From positions 2,029,986 through 2,093,985 of the forward strand of contig CM038721.1 of assembly GCA_021613375.1 (NCBI GenBank): a stretch of DNA of 64,000 nt, read 5' to 3'. Origin of the DNA: Megaleporinus macrocephalus (Eukaryota > Chordata > Actinopteri > Characiformes > Anostomidae). Below the pieces are notes generated by a model. The model was not told where the DNA came from. It saw nothing but the letters and a program-made list of their open reading frames with translations, and did no database searches. The position numbers and the translations under genes were made by a program. This document shows, piece after piece, positions 23,201-32,867 of the stretch (positions are counted from its first letter, which is position 1; each line of letters starts with the position of its first letter).

Positions 23201-25662
23201 GAAGGAAAAAAGAGAAAAGGTCAGTAACAGAAGGAAAAAAAGAGAAAAGTCAGTAAAAGAAGGAAAAAAGAGAAAAGTCAGGAAAAGAAGGAGAAAAGTC
23301 AGTAAAAGAAGGAGAAAAGAGAAAAGTCAGTAAAAGAAGGAGAAAAGTCAGTAAAAGAAGGAGAAAAGTCAGTAAAAGAAGGAGAAAAGTCAGTAAAAGA
23401 AGGAGAAAAGAGAAAGGGAAGGAGGAAAAAAAGAGAAAAGTCAGTAAAAGAAGGAGAAAAGAGAAAGGGAAGGAGGAAAAAAAGAGAAAAGCCAGTAAAA
23501 GAAGGAGAAAAGAGAAAAGTCAGTAAAAGAAGGAGAAAAGTCAGTAAAAGAAGGAGAAAAGTCAGTAAAAGAAGGAGAAAAGAGAAAAGTCAGTAAAAGA
23601 AGGAGAAAAGAGAAAGGGAAGGAGGAAAAAAAGAGAAAAGTCAGTAAAAGAAGGAGAAAAGAGAGAAGTCAGTAAAAGAAGGAAAGAAGAGAAAAGTCAG
23701 TAAAAGAAGGAGAAAAGAGAGAAGTCAGTAAAAGAAGGAAAGAAGAGAAAAGTCAGTAAAAGAAGGAAAAAAAGAGAAAAGTCAGTAAAATAAGAAGGAA
23801 AAGAACAGAAAAGTCAGTAAAAGAAGGAAAGAAGAGAAAAGTCAGTAAAATAAGAAGGAAAAAAAGAGAAAAGTCAGTAAAAGAAGGAAAAAAGAGAAAA
23901 GTCAGTAAAAGAAGGAAAGAAGAGAAAAGTCAGTAACAGAAGGAAAAAAGAGAAAAGTCAGTAAAAGAAGGAAAGAAGAGAAAAGTCAGTAAAGAAGAGA
24001 AAAGTAGTAAAAGAAGGAAAAAAAGAGAAAAGTCAGTAAAAGAAGGAAAAAAGAGAAAAAGTCAGTAACAGAAGGAAAAAAGAGAAAAGGTCAGTAACAG
24101 AAGGAAAAAAGAGAAAAGTCAGGAAAAGAAGGAGAAAAGAGAAAAGTCAGTAAAAGAAGGAAAAAAGAGAAAAGTCAGTAAAAGAAGGAAAGAAGAGAAA
24201 AGTCAGTAAAAGAAGGAAAAAAGAGAAAAGTCAGTAAAAGAAGGAAAAGAAGAGAAAAGTCAGTAAAAGAAGGAAAAAAGAGAAAAGCCAGTAAAAGGAA
24301 AAAAGAGAAAAGTCAGTAAAAGAAGGAAAGAAGAGAAAAGTCAGTAAAAGGAAAAAAGAGAAAAGTCAGTAAAAGAAGGAGAAAAGAGAAAAGTCAGTAA
24401 AAGAAGGAGAAAAGAGAAAAGTCAGTAAAAGAAGGAAAAAAAGAGAAAAGTCAGTAAAAGGAAAAAAGAGAAAAGTCAGTAAAAGAAGGAAAAGAAGAGA
24501 AAAGTCAGTAAAAGAAGGAAAGAAGAGAAAAGTCAGTAAAAGAAGTAGAAAAAGAGAAAAGTCAGTAAAAGAAGGAAAGAAGAGAAAAGTCGGTAAAAGA
24601 AGGAAAAGAAGAGAAAAGTCAGTAAAAGAAGGAAAGAAGAGAAAAGTCAGTAAAAGAAGGAATGAAGAGAAAAGTCAGTAAAAGAAGGAAAGAAGAGAAA
24701 AGTCAGTAAAAGAAGGAGAAAAGAGAAAAGTCAGTAAAAGAAGGAAAGAAGAGAAAAGTCAGTAAAAGAAGGAAAAAAGAGAAAAGGTCAGTAACAGAAG
24801 GAAAAAAAGAGAAAAGTCAGTAAAAGAAGGAGAAAAGTCAGTAAAAGAAGGAGAAAAGAGAAAAGTCAGTAAAAGAAGGAAAAAAGAGAAAAGTCAGTAA
24901 AAGAAGGAGAAAAGTCAGTAAAAGAAGGAGAAAAGAGAAAGGGAAGGAGGAAAAAAGAGAAAAGTCAGTAAAAGAAGGAGAAAAGAGAAAAGTCAGTAAA
25001 AGAAGGAGAAAAGTCAGTAAAAGAAAGAGAAAAGAGAAAAGTCAGTAAAAGAAGGAGAAAAGTCAGTAAAAGAAAGAGAAAAGAGAAAAGTCAGTAAAAG
25101 AAGGAGAAAAGTCAATAAAAGAAGGAGAAAAGAGAAAAGTCAGTAAAAGAAGGAGAAAAGTCAGTAAAAGAAAGAGAAAAGAGAAAAGTCAGTAAAAGAA
25201 GGAGAAAAGTCAGTAAAAGAAAGAGAAAAGAGAAAAGTCAGTAAAAGAAGGAGAAAAGTCAATAAAAGGAGAAAAGAGAAAGGGAAGGAGGAAAAAAGAG
25301 AAAAGTCAGTAAAAGAAGGAGAAAAGAGAAAAGTCAGTAAAAGAAGGAGAAAAGTCAGTAAAAGAAGGAAAGAAGAGAAAAGTCAGTAAAAGATGCAAAA
25401 AAAGAGAAAAGTCAGTAAAAGAAGGAAAAAAAGAGAAAAGTCAGTAAAAGGAAAAAAGAGAAAAGTCAGTAAAAGAAGGAGAAAAGAGAAAAGTCAGTAA
25501 AAGAAGGAAAGAAGAGAAAAGTCAGTAAAAGAAGGAAAAAAAGAGAAAAGTCAGTAAAAGGAAAAAAGAGAAAAGTCAGTAAAAGGAAAAAAGAGAAAAG
25601 TCAGTAAAAGAAGGAAAGAAGAGAAAAGTCAGTAAAAGAAGGGAAAAAAGAGAAAAGTCAGT
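14292..25662. repeat. 11.4-kb minisatellite of ~28-bp GTCAGTAAAAGAAGG units with higher-order structure
   Basis: Roughly 400 units built on GTCAGTAAAAGAAGGAAAAA followed by AGAGAAAA. Lengths vary from about 21 to 35 bases (short form GTCAGTAAAAGAAGGAGAAAA less the last base, frequent after 23.3 kb). Variant units mark higher-order copies. GACGG variants occur at 14371, 14821, 16243, 16751, 18751, 20311 and 20819; the pair spacing of 508 is repeated exactly 4068 bases apart. GTAGTAAAAG variants occur at 15640, 17236, 19595, 21334, 22231 and 24004. The array therefore contains a duplication of about 4 kb and an internal one of 897 bases. The plus strand is about 90% purine, and I see no CT dinucleotide in the array. 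Confidence 0.97.
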
Positions 25663-26012
25663 TTTATTTTTATTAAGTTCAATCAATCACTAATCATTCT
25701 TTCAGCTGTAAATGATTGATCTGAAACGTCCAGACAGCGAGTGGTGAAACGGCAGGTCTGTGGGTAAAGTTCTCCATGAGGTCAGCTCAGCGTTCCCTGA
25801 GGAACCGAGGCTTTTTGATGAGTAAACTGTGAAGGTCCAGCCCCCACGACCCACACTTCCTCCTCCAGCAAGTCCTTCAGCTTACAATACAGCTTTTGTA
25901 GCCGGACAAAGTCTGCAATGTACTTCTTTGTGACATGCTTGTTTCCGTCTCCCTGCTTTGGGCAGCTGGCGGGAGGGACGCTCTGCGGAGTGGACGTTAT
26001 CATTCTCCGCAC
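25663..26012 (-). other. Possible orphan terminal exon with poly(A) signals, or retrocopy fragment
   Basis: On the minus strand an open frame runs from about 26012 to a TGA at 25782. It looks coding between residues 20 and 60: lysine- and leucine-rich KKYIADFVRLQKLYCKLKDL, then LLEEEVW, with many G/C third positions. An acceptor-like pyrimidine stretch ending CCGCCAG precedes CTGCCCAAAGCAG near 25970. About 110 bases after the stop, two overlapping poly(A) signals (AATAAAAATAAA, 25665-25678) lie directly against the edge of the large minisatellite. I do not recognise the protein. It could be the last exon of a small gene, a processed pseudogene piece, or chance. Confidence 0.25.
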
Positions 26013-26300
26013 GTCCTCCCTCCCCCGGCTATCACAAATGTGCTCAAGTGCTGCTCAGCGTGGCTGACAGAAGACTCCTTTCTCCTGCTGCTTCCTATTT
26101 ATCTAACACCAGAACTCTTCACTGGAGGAGAGAAGGACGGGGGTGGGGGTGTAGATGGGAGAGAGAAGGGATGGTCACTGCTGTAACACTGCAACACAAC
26201 TTATTAGAACTTTAATCCTCAGGAACAAACAGTATCCTGCTTTTTACTGGTTCAGACCAAAGTCCTGCATAATTCAGTGGTTGAGTAATTCAGAGTGGGA
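26013..26300. other. No gene recognised
   Basis: Moderately GC-rich sequence with a G-rich patch (GACGGGGGTGGGGGTG, 26137-26152). No coding signal is visible apart from short overlapping frames. Confidence 0.35.
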
Positions 26301-26309
26301 GTGAAATGG

Positions 26310-26395
26310 TTCAGATGGTGTTTACACTGGTGGTGATGGGAACCAGGGGTCACCAAGTCTACAACACACACACATATACACACTGTATTTACTAG
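26310..26395 (-). mobile_element. Fragment of the dispersed element seen at 8.2-10.4 kb
   Basis: GTTTACACTGGTGGTGATGG, then GAACCAGGGGTC, then CTACAACACACAC is the reverse complement of the GTAGACATGGAGACCCCTGG / CATCACCACCACTGTAAAC core, here with a single repeat unit. Confidence 0.7.
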
Positions 26396-26429
26396 CAAAT
26401 AATTTGTTTTCCCATTTAGCGCTCATCTT

Positions 26430-27410
26430 GTCCCAGTAAGCACTCAGTAGCCACAATGCTAACCAATCAGCACTCAGTAGCAGTAATGCTAGCCAATCAG
26501 CACTTAGTAGCTGTAGTACTAATCAATTAGAGCTCAGTAGCAGTAATGCCAATCAATCAGCACTCAATGGCAGTAAAACTAACCAATCAGCATTCAGTAA
26601 CAGTAATGCTAACCAATTAGCACTCAGTAACAGTAATGCTAACCAATCAGCACTCAGTGACAGTAACGCTAACATAGCAGTAGTCAGCAATAGTAATGCT
26701 AACCAATCAGCATTAAGTGACATTAATACAAACCAATCAGCACTCAGTAACAGTAATGCTAACCAATCAGCATTAAGTAACATTAATACAAACCAATCAA
26801 GCACTCAGTAACAGTAATGCTAACCAATCAGCACTAAGTGATATTAATACAAACCAATCAGCACTCAGTAACAGTAATGCTAACCAATCAGCACTAAGTG
26901 ATATTTATACAAACCAATCAGCACTCAGTAACAGTAATGCTAACCAATCAGCACTAAGTGATATTAATACAAACCAATCAGCACTCAGTAACAGTAATGC
27001 TAACCAATCAGCACTCAGTAACAGTAATGCTAACCAATCAGCACTCAGTAACAGTAATGCTAACCAATCAGCACTCAGTAACAGTAATGCTAACCAATCA
27101 GCACTCAGTAACAGTAATGCTAACCAATCAGCACTAAGTGATATTTATACAAACCAATCAGCACTCAGTGACCGTAATGCTAACCAATCAGCACTAAGTG
27201 ATATTAATACAAACCAATCAGCACTCAGTAACAGTAATGCTAACCAATCAGCACTAAGTGATATTTATACAAACCAATCAGCACTCAGTAGCAGTAACGC
27301 TAACCAATCAGCACTCAGTAACAGTAATGCCAAACGATCAGCACTCGGTAACAGTAATGCTAACCAATTAGAGCTCTGTAGCAGTAATAATAACAACCAA
27401 TGACCACTCA
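26430..27410. repeat. 30-bp CCAAT minisatellite, array 1
   Basis: About 32 units of 30 bases: AACCAATCAGCACTCAGTAA then CAGTAATGCT. A second version with AAGTGATATTAATACA alternates with it between 26820 and 27290. Each unit contains AACCAATCAG, a match to the NF-Y (CCAAT box) consensus RRCCAATSR. Confidence 0.97.
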
Positions 27411-28075
27411 GTTTATAAATTCTTTAGAAATACTTTTAAAAAGATTAAAAAAACTGGTGGAGTTCTCCTTTAGACATCCAATTTGGCAGAAATGTCTGAA
27501 AAAAAATACAGCCTCGACAGCTGTCAGTCAAACCTTCTTCCAGAGCTCTTCCTAACCAGCTCCAATCAGATTCACTGTAAATCTGCTGAAATCATAACCA
27601 GATATTCTGGATCTCCTTAAACAACCCAGTGTCCTCCTAGCAAGTCCTGTAGGCTGGACACCATTCTTCACTGTTTATTCCATACAAATCACACCTTCTG
27701 AGCTCATTACTGCTGCAGGTATCAGCGCTCAGCACGTGTGACTGCTTCACCACCAGGGGGCTACAAACACCACAGGACAGGTGCAGGAGGTGAGACCTGG
27801 GGGCAAATCCAAAAACACCTACAGAGAACAAGTTTGACTGAGTCATTAAATATGTAGACAATGAACAACAAAGTAAACAAACATGAATATTAGTTTATGA
27901 ACGCTGAGTTCACAGAGTCACCTGAAAAGGTCAAACTCTCATAAGACTACTGTGCGAGAGTCAGAGAGCACCTTTAATTTAATGCCTTTCCAGACTTGTA
28001 AGAAGAACAGAGGTCTGAAACATGATTAAAGGTGCAGTGTGTGATCTCTAGTGGTGAAGTTTGTTCTACAACCTA
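27411..28075. other. No gene recognised between CCAAT arrays 1 and 2
   Basis: Unique-looking DNA. A 74-codon minus-strand frame at 27637-27861 shows no recognisable domain. Confidence 0.4.
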
Positions 28076-28815
28076 ATTAGCATTTAGTAGCAGTAATGCC
28101 AACCAATCAGCATTCAGTGACAGCAACTAATCAATCAGCACTGGCAGTAATGGCATCCGATGAGCAGTATTGCCGACCTATCAGCTCTTAGTGGCAGTAA
28201 TACTAACCATTCAGCACTCAGTAGCAGTAGTGCTAACTAATCAGTATTCAGTAGTTGCAGTGCCAACCAATCAACACCCAGTAGCAGTAATGCCAACCAA
28301 TCAGCACTCAGTGGTAGTAATACTAACTAATTAGAGCTAAGTAGCAGTAATGCTAACCAATCAGCTCTCAGTGGCAGTATTGCCAACCAATCAGCACTCA
28401 GTAATAGCAATGCTAACCAATCAACACTCAGTAGCCATAATGCTAGCCAATCAACACTGAGCAGCAATACCACCAAACAGTTAGCGCTTAGGAACAGTAA
28501 TGTTAAGCAATCAGAACTCAGTAGCAGTAATATTAACCAATCAGCACTCAGTAGCAGTAATACTAACCATTCAGCACTCAGTAGTTGCAGTGCCAACCAA
28601 TCAGCACCCAGTAGCAGTGATGCCAACCAATCAGCACTCATTGGTAGTAATACTAGCTAATTAGAGCTAAGTAGCGGTAATGCTAACCAATCAACACTCA
28701 GCAGTAATACTGCCAAACAATTAGGGCTTAGTAACAGTAATGCTAACCAATCAGTGCTGAGTAGTCGTAATATTAACCAATCAGCACCCAGTTATTCATA
28801 TTAACCTTAACCAAT
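28076..28815. repeat. 30-bp CCAAT minisatellite, array 2
   Basis: About 24 more diverged units of the array-1 repeat (CCAACCAATCAGCACTCAGT, then AGCAGTAATG), same orientation as array 1. It ends about 500 bases before the candidate promoter at 29.32 kb. Confidence 0.95.
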
Positions 28816-29099
28816 CAGCGCTCAGCTTTTCTAATTAAATCTTTATGAATCTTCTAATAATTCTTTTTATAGAGACGAATTTCTTAAAACATGAAATACT
28901 CATGTTAGCTATTTGCTAACAGAGACGTTCTACTTAAAAATTAAAATAATACCATAAAAACTCATAATATGCTTCAAGCAAGTAAGAAATATTAGATATG
29001 TTAGATTTATTGATTAGATTTATTAGATTTATTTGTTTTTTTCTGTTAACTTGTCATTTTTACGCCTCAGGCTGTGTTGTGAGTCTGTGCGAGAACAAA
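28816..29099. other. AT-rich spacer, nothing recognised
   Basis: AT-rich sequence between CCAAT array 2 and a MITE. No gene or structured element is visible. Confidence 0.4.
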
Positions 29100-29314
29100 G
29101 GCTGAATCTCATATTGCTCCCTCCTCACTATGTAGTGCAACACCAAGCTCTAAAAATAACGGATTTTACGCCAAGCAGTGCACCGTGTGTGGTAACAGAG
29201 AATCCACTACATCCAAACTGGTCATACTGGTGCAGGTTCTGGGCGCAGGAGGCCAAAGTTTACGAGTCACAAAGTGCACTACGTAGGGAGTAACGAGCTA
29301 TTTGAGACGCAGCC
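29100..29314. mobile_element. MITE with ~40-bp terminal inverted repeats
   Basis: Left end GGCTGAATCTCATATTGCTC, then CCTCCTCACTATGTAGTGCA. Right end TGCACTACGTAGGGAGTAAC, then GAGCTATTTGAGACGCAGCC. These are inverted copies over about 40 bases. Total length is about 215 bases with no coding capacity. A partial relative (GGCTGTGTCTCAAATCC) is at 51120. I could not fix a target-site duplication. Confidence 0.8.
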
Positions 29315-29575
29315 ATTGAGACGTTCACGCCGCCATATTGGCATCACCTCTGTCTCCCGCCTCCTCGCGGCGTTGCCAGTAGCAACAACAGCCGGGCTTC
29401 CTCTAAGTTTCACAGAGAAGCTAAACGCTGTTTTTATATTTTAGACTAAAATAAAATGAGGAGTTTAGTAAATACTCGCTCGTTTAAAGAAACAGTTACG
29501 CGGACATCGAAACAAAGTGATGTTTGAGGGTCGCCTGTGTGTCTGAAAGGGAAACTCAGCGTGTGTCCGGCCGCG
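29315..29575 (+). promoter_or_regulatory. Candidate CpG-rich promoter and non-coding first exon
   Basis: A locally CpG-rich stretch holds GCCGCCATATTGG (29329-29341), a good match to the YY1 site often found just downstream of vertebrate start sites. It ends at a strong donor, GCG followed by GTGAGTAAGT (exon end 29575). No long frame crosses it. The plus orientation and position, about 19 kb upstream of the first akap13 coding exon, make it a candidate akap13 5' UTR exon. It is framed by CCAAT arrays 2 and 3 in inverted orientation. The transcription start is not determined. Confidence 0.5.
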
Positions 29576-30025
29576 GTGAGTAAGTCTGAGCTGTGTTTAC
29601 GGGGTTGGAGTTTAAACTAAAGCCCCAGTTTTCACTCTTTAATAGTCTGATTTAGTTTGTTATGGTGAATTAGTCCTGAGGGGATGTTCCGCGGTGTTCG
29701 ACTATATAGAGTGTAATTACGCTGCTTGCTAATCACGCTGACATGACTTAAAGGGCAAGTCCAGCAACCTTTCAAAATTTCTGAACAGTTCAGTGTTTGA
29801 GATGTGAGCTGAGAGGTTCAGAGTGGGTTTGGTTTTAAACGCTGAGGTCTTTACAGTGGTGGAGATGGGAACCAGAGGCCTGATTCAAGAAAGCGTGCTC
29901 AAAAAGGTCCTTAAGACAAGTTAATAATAATGTTCTTAAATACAATTCTCATGGAAGAAAAATAAATAACATACAACATTCTTAAATAAAAATCTTAAAT
30001 AATAAAATGATTTTGCTTGCTTACA
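29576..30025. other. Intron-like spacer with a dispersed-element fragment
   Basis: Mostly unique. 29845-29880 has TTTACAGTGGTGGAGATGGG then AACCAGAGGCC, a decayed reverse copy of the 8.6-kb dispersed element core. Confidence 0.45.
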
Positions 30026-30027
30026 TG

Positions 30028-30785
30028 TCACACTGTAGCATTACTGTTACTGAGTACTGATTGGTTGCCATTACTGAGTACCGAGAGCTGATTGGTTGGC
30101 AGTACTTCTACTGAGTGCTTATTGGTTACCATTATGGCTACTGAGTGCTGATTGGTTTGCATTATTGCTACTGAGTGCTGATTGGGTTGCATTATTGCTA
30201 CTGAGTGCTGATTGATTGGCATTACTACTACTGAGTGCTAATGGTTTAGCATTACCGCCGCTGAGTGCTGATTAGTTGGCATTACCACAATTGAATGCTG
30301 ATTGGTTGGCATTACTGAGTACTGAATGGTTCTGTTACTGAGTGCTGATTGGTTGGCAGTACTTCTGCTGAGTTCTTATTGGTTGACAGTACTGCCATGA
30401 GTGCTGACTGATCGGCATTACCGCCACTGAGTGCTGATTAGTTAGCATTACTGCTACTAAGGGCTAATTGGTTAGAATTACTGCTACTGAATACTGAATG
30501 GTTCGTGTTTCTGTTACTGACTGCTGATTGGTTGGCAGTACTTCTAATGAGTGCTTATTGGCTGCCATTACTGCTACTGAGTGCTGATTGCTTGGCATTA
30601 CCGCCGCTGACTGCTGATTAGTTAACATTACTGCTACTGAGAGCTGACTGGTTGGCAGTACTTCTACTGAGTGCTGATTGGTTAGAATTATTGCTACTGA
30701 GTGCTGATTAATTAGCATTACCACCACTGAGTGCTGATTAGTTAGCATTACTGCTACTGAGTGCTGATTGATTGGCATTGATGTT
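30028..30785. repeat. 30-bp CCAAT minisatellite, array 3 (inverted)
   Basis: About 25 units of GCTGATTGGTTGGCATTACT then GCTACTGAGT, the reverse complement of arrays 1 and 2. With array 2 it forms arms of about 0.75 kb around a 1.2-kb segment that holds the candidate promoter. Confidence 0.95.
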
Positions 30786-31139
30786 AATGTTGTAGTAATA
30801 TTTTTTTTAAAGATTTTGAAAAAAATAAATTGAAGAAAAATAAAAAAGTTCCCCTTTAAAGATTTTTAGAAGTGGACATCTGGTTCCATTCACCAGAATG
30901 CCTAGAACCAAGTGTTTGACACCAAACCGTTTTCTGGAGATTTTTTGTTTTACATCCCAGCCATGTGTGACTTTTGAAAATTCACTGGAGTTCCCCTTTA
31001 AGGCCCGCTTGGTGACAGTCATTTCTAAACCGTTATAACAGGGATATCACGCGTGTGTCGCAACTGGGGCGTGACACCGAAAGCTACACCGCAGACGCTG
31101 TAAAACCACTAAACCATAAAAAGAGAGGTCTCTGGCGTT
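30786..31139. other. No gene recognised
   Basis: Spacer between CCAAT array 3 and a GC-rich stretch, with no recognisable feature. Confidence 0.4.
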
Positions 31140-31525
31140 CCGGGAGGAATTTCAAACATGCGTGTCTTTCGCAAGCCTGCAAATAAAGCGAGTAGGGGGT
31201 GAACCCGGGGGGGCGCACGGGAGAACATTAACCTGGGCCGCCTCGAGCAAGAGAGGGGCTGCTGGAGGAACTGAAGAACACCGGCCGGACCAGACACCTG
31301 AAACAAGCCCCGTCCCTCCCCCTCCGGGTGACGTCAGCGCCCTTATCTGCTGCCTCTCGGCCAGCACAAAGCCGTATTTAGCTTCCAGTAATAACAGAGG
31401 GATGACCTAACGTGCCATGCTCTGGGAATACACAAAGACACTCGAAGGCTTCGCACGACTTTCTGTATCAGATGCTGATCTGTGGGATCCATGAGGTCCA
31501 GAAGGAGTTCTGTACTAGAGTCCAG
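31140..31525 (+). promoter_or_regulatory. Second candidate promoter / first exon with a full CRE
   Basis: GC- and CpG-rich. It contains the palindromic cAMP-response element TGACGTCA (31329-31336) followed by a GATA-type CTTATCT. About 190 bases downstream is a consensus plus-strand donor, TCCAG then GTAAGG (exon end 31525). Short frames inside do not look like protein. It could be an alternative akap13 first exon or a regulatory element acting on either gene. Confidence 0.4.
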
Positions 31526-32214
31526 GTAAGGCTTCTTTAACGATACTCTCTGCAAACGAGATGAGAAACGATGAAGAAATTCTGGGAAAGGAGAAGTTCA
31601 GCTCGCTGGCTGAAAGTAAGAGGCTGCCGGAGAAAGAAATTCAGCTCTGAAGTGAAGCGACTGGTAGGTGATATAAGGGGTGTCACTGGCTGGCCACGCT
31701 GGTGAATGTTTAATTAAATTATTGTACTTAATTAAGCTTTATCTCATCATTCAGTGAATAAAATATGTTTAAACATTGTTCTCAGGCTGAATGTTGATCT
31801 TCATTTACATAGCTCCGTTATAGAAGCTGCTCTAATACTAGATAATAGAGATTTGCATCATCATCATCATCAGCAGTGAGTTCTTAAAGACAGTTAAGGA
31901 CTATAAATAAGAGGGACTGTAATTACATAATACATAAGCCGGACAGCCAGCAGAGCGTTAGCCTCTTACATAGCCCACGGCTAACCTGGTGTGTGTTTTG
32001 TGGGAGCGCTGACCAGAGGTCAGAGAGTTTCGCCTCAGCAGGAGGCAAAGAGCGCACCGAGGGCCTGAGGAATCAACCGCAGGCCGTCCCTCAGCACTGC
32101 GCCTGATTCGCCGTCTAGCTATCGGGTTACACTGAGAGTGACTTTCACAATAACAAGGCGCGAGACGCCCCGGTGACATTTAAGGCCGCGGTTGTGCCGT
32201 TTGCTGTCGCCAGT
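31526..32214. other. No gene recognised; partly CpG-rich
   Basis: Contains moderately CpG-rich sequence around 31990-32200 but no splice-bounded open frame that I can defend. Confidence 0.35.
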
Positions 32215-32219
32215 GTGGC

Positions 32220-32392
32220 TTTTTTTTTTGAGTTCGACTCGCTGCTATCTGCCTCTCTCGCCCGTTTATAGACCCTCTTGAATTGCCAGAAGCTGCATTG
32301 TGTCAGACCTTCCACACGGCTCCTAGCGCAGTGATATCTGGTTGCTGTGATACGAACACCGTAGCCACTCAGCCACTTACACATTCATGATT
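32220..32392 (-). mobile_element. Probable tRNA-derived SINE, decayed
   Basis: Read on the minus strand, it starts GTGGCTGAGTGGCTACGGTG, then TTCGTATCACAGCAACCAGA. This resembles the tRNA-like head of fish SINEs (AGTGGTTAGCACTG..CTCACAGCAAG). It ends in GAACTC plus ten A residues (32221-32230). The B box is degraded. Confidence 0.45.
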
Positions 32393-32399
32393 TTCAACT

Positions 32400-32865
32400 C
32401 CAGTAGCGTTCGGGGTCTTGTTTAAAGCTGGAAAAAGTTGACTAAGATGCTGAGAACACTTTTTATTTATTTATTTGATGAAGATACTAAAGGTTTTCAT
32501 AACCGGAATAAATAAATCATTAAAAGCTACAGAGAAAATGGGACTCCTAACAACCACCTGAAAGACCAGAGAGGAGAACATCAAGTTGCTTTAGAGCTGA
32601 GAACGTTCACAAGTGTTTCTGTCCGTCATTACATTGTGAAAATATGCCTCAACTCTGTGGGTCTGAAAGGACGTGTAGTTTTCTCGTTACTGATACGCTT
32701 GACCGATTTTAAAGGCCGATACTGATTTTAATATTACCCATTTTTTTTTCAGAAATATGTAAACATTTTCTCAAACATTTGGTGTGTGTAGTGAAGTCTT
32801 CACTAAGATGTCATGACATAATAGTTTAATAATAATAATAATAATACTAATAATCTCTAATTAGC
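32400..32865. other. No gene recognised
   Basis: AT-rich sequence leading into the 45-bp array. The part near 32700-32735 (CCGATTTTAAAGGCCGATAC) resembles a dispersed CCGATAC-type repeat, also seen near 53700 and 63010. Confidence 0.4.
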
Positions 32866-32867
32866 TA

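Noticed and set aside
14292..25662. CRISPR array
   Set aside because: There are no unique spacers between constant repeats. The units are contiguous with small internal variation, and the genome is vertebrate.
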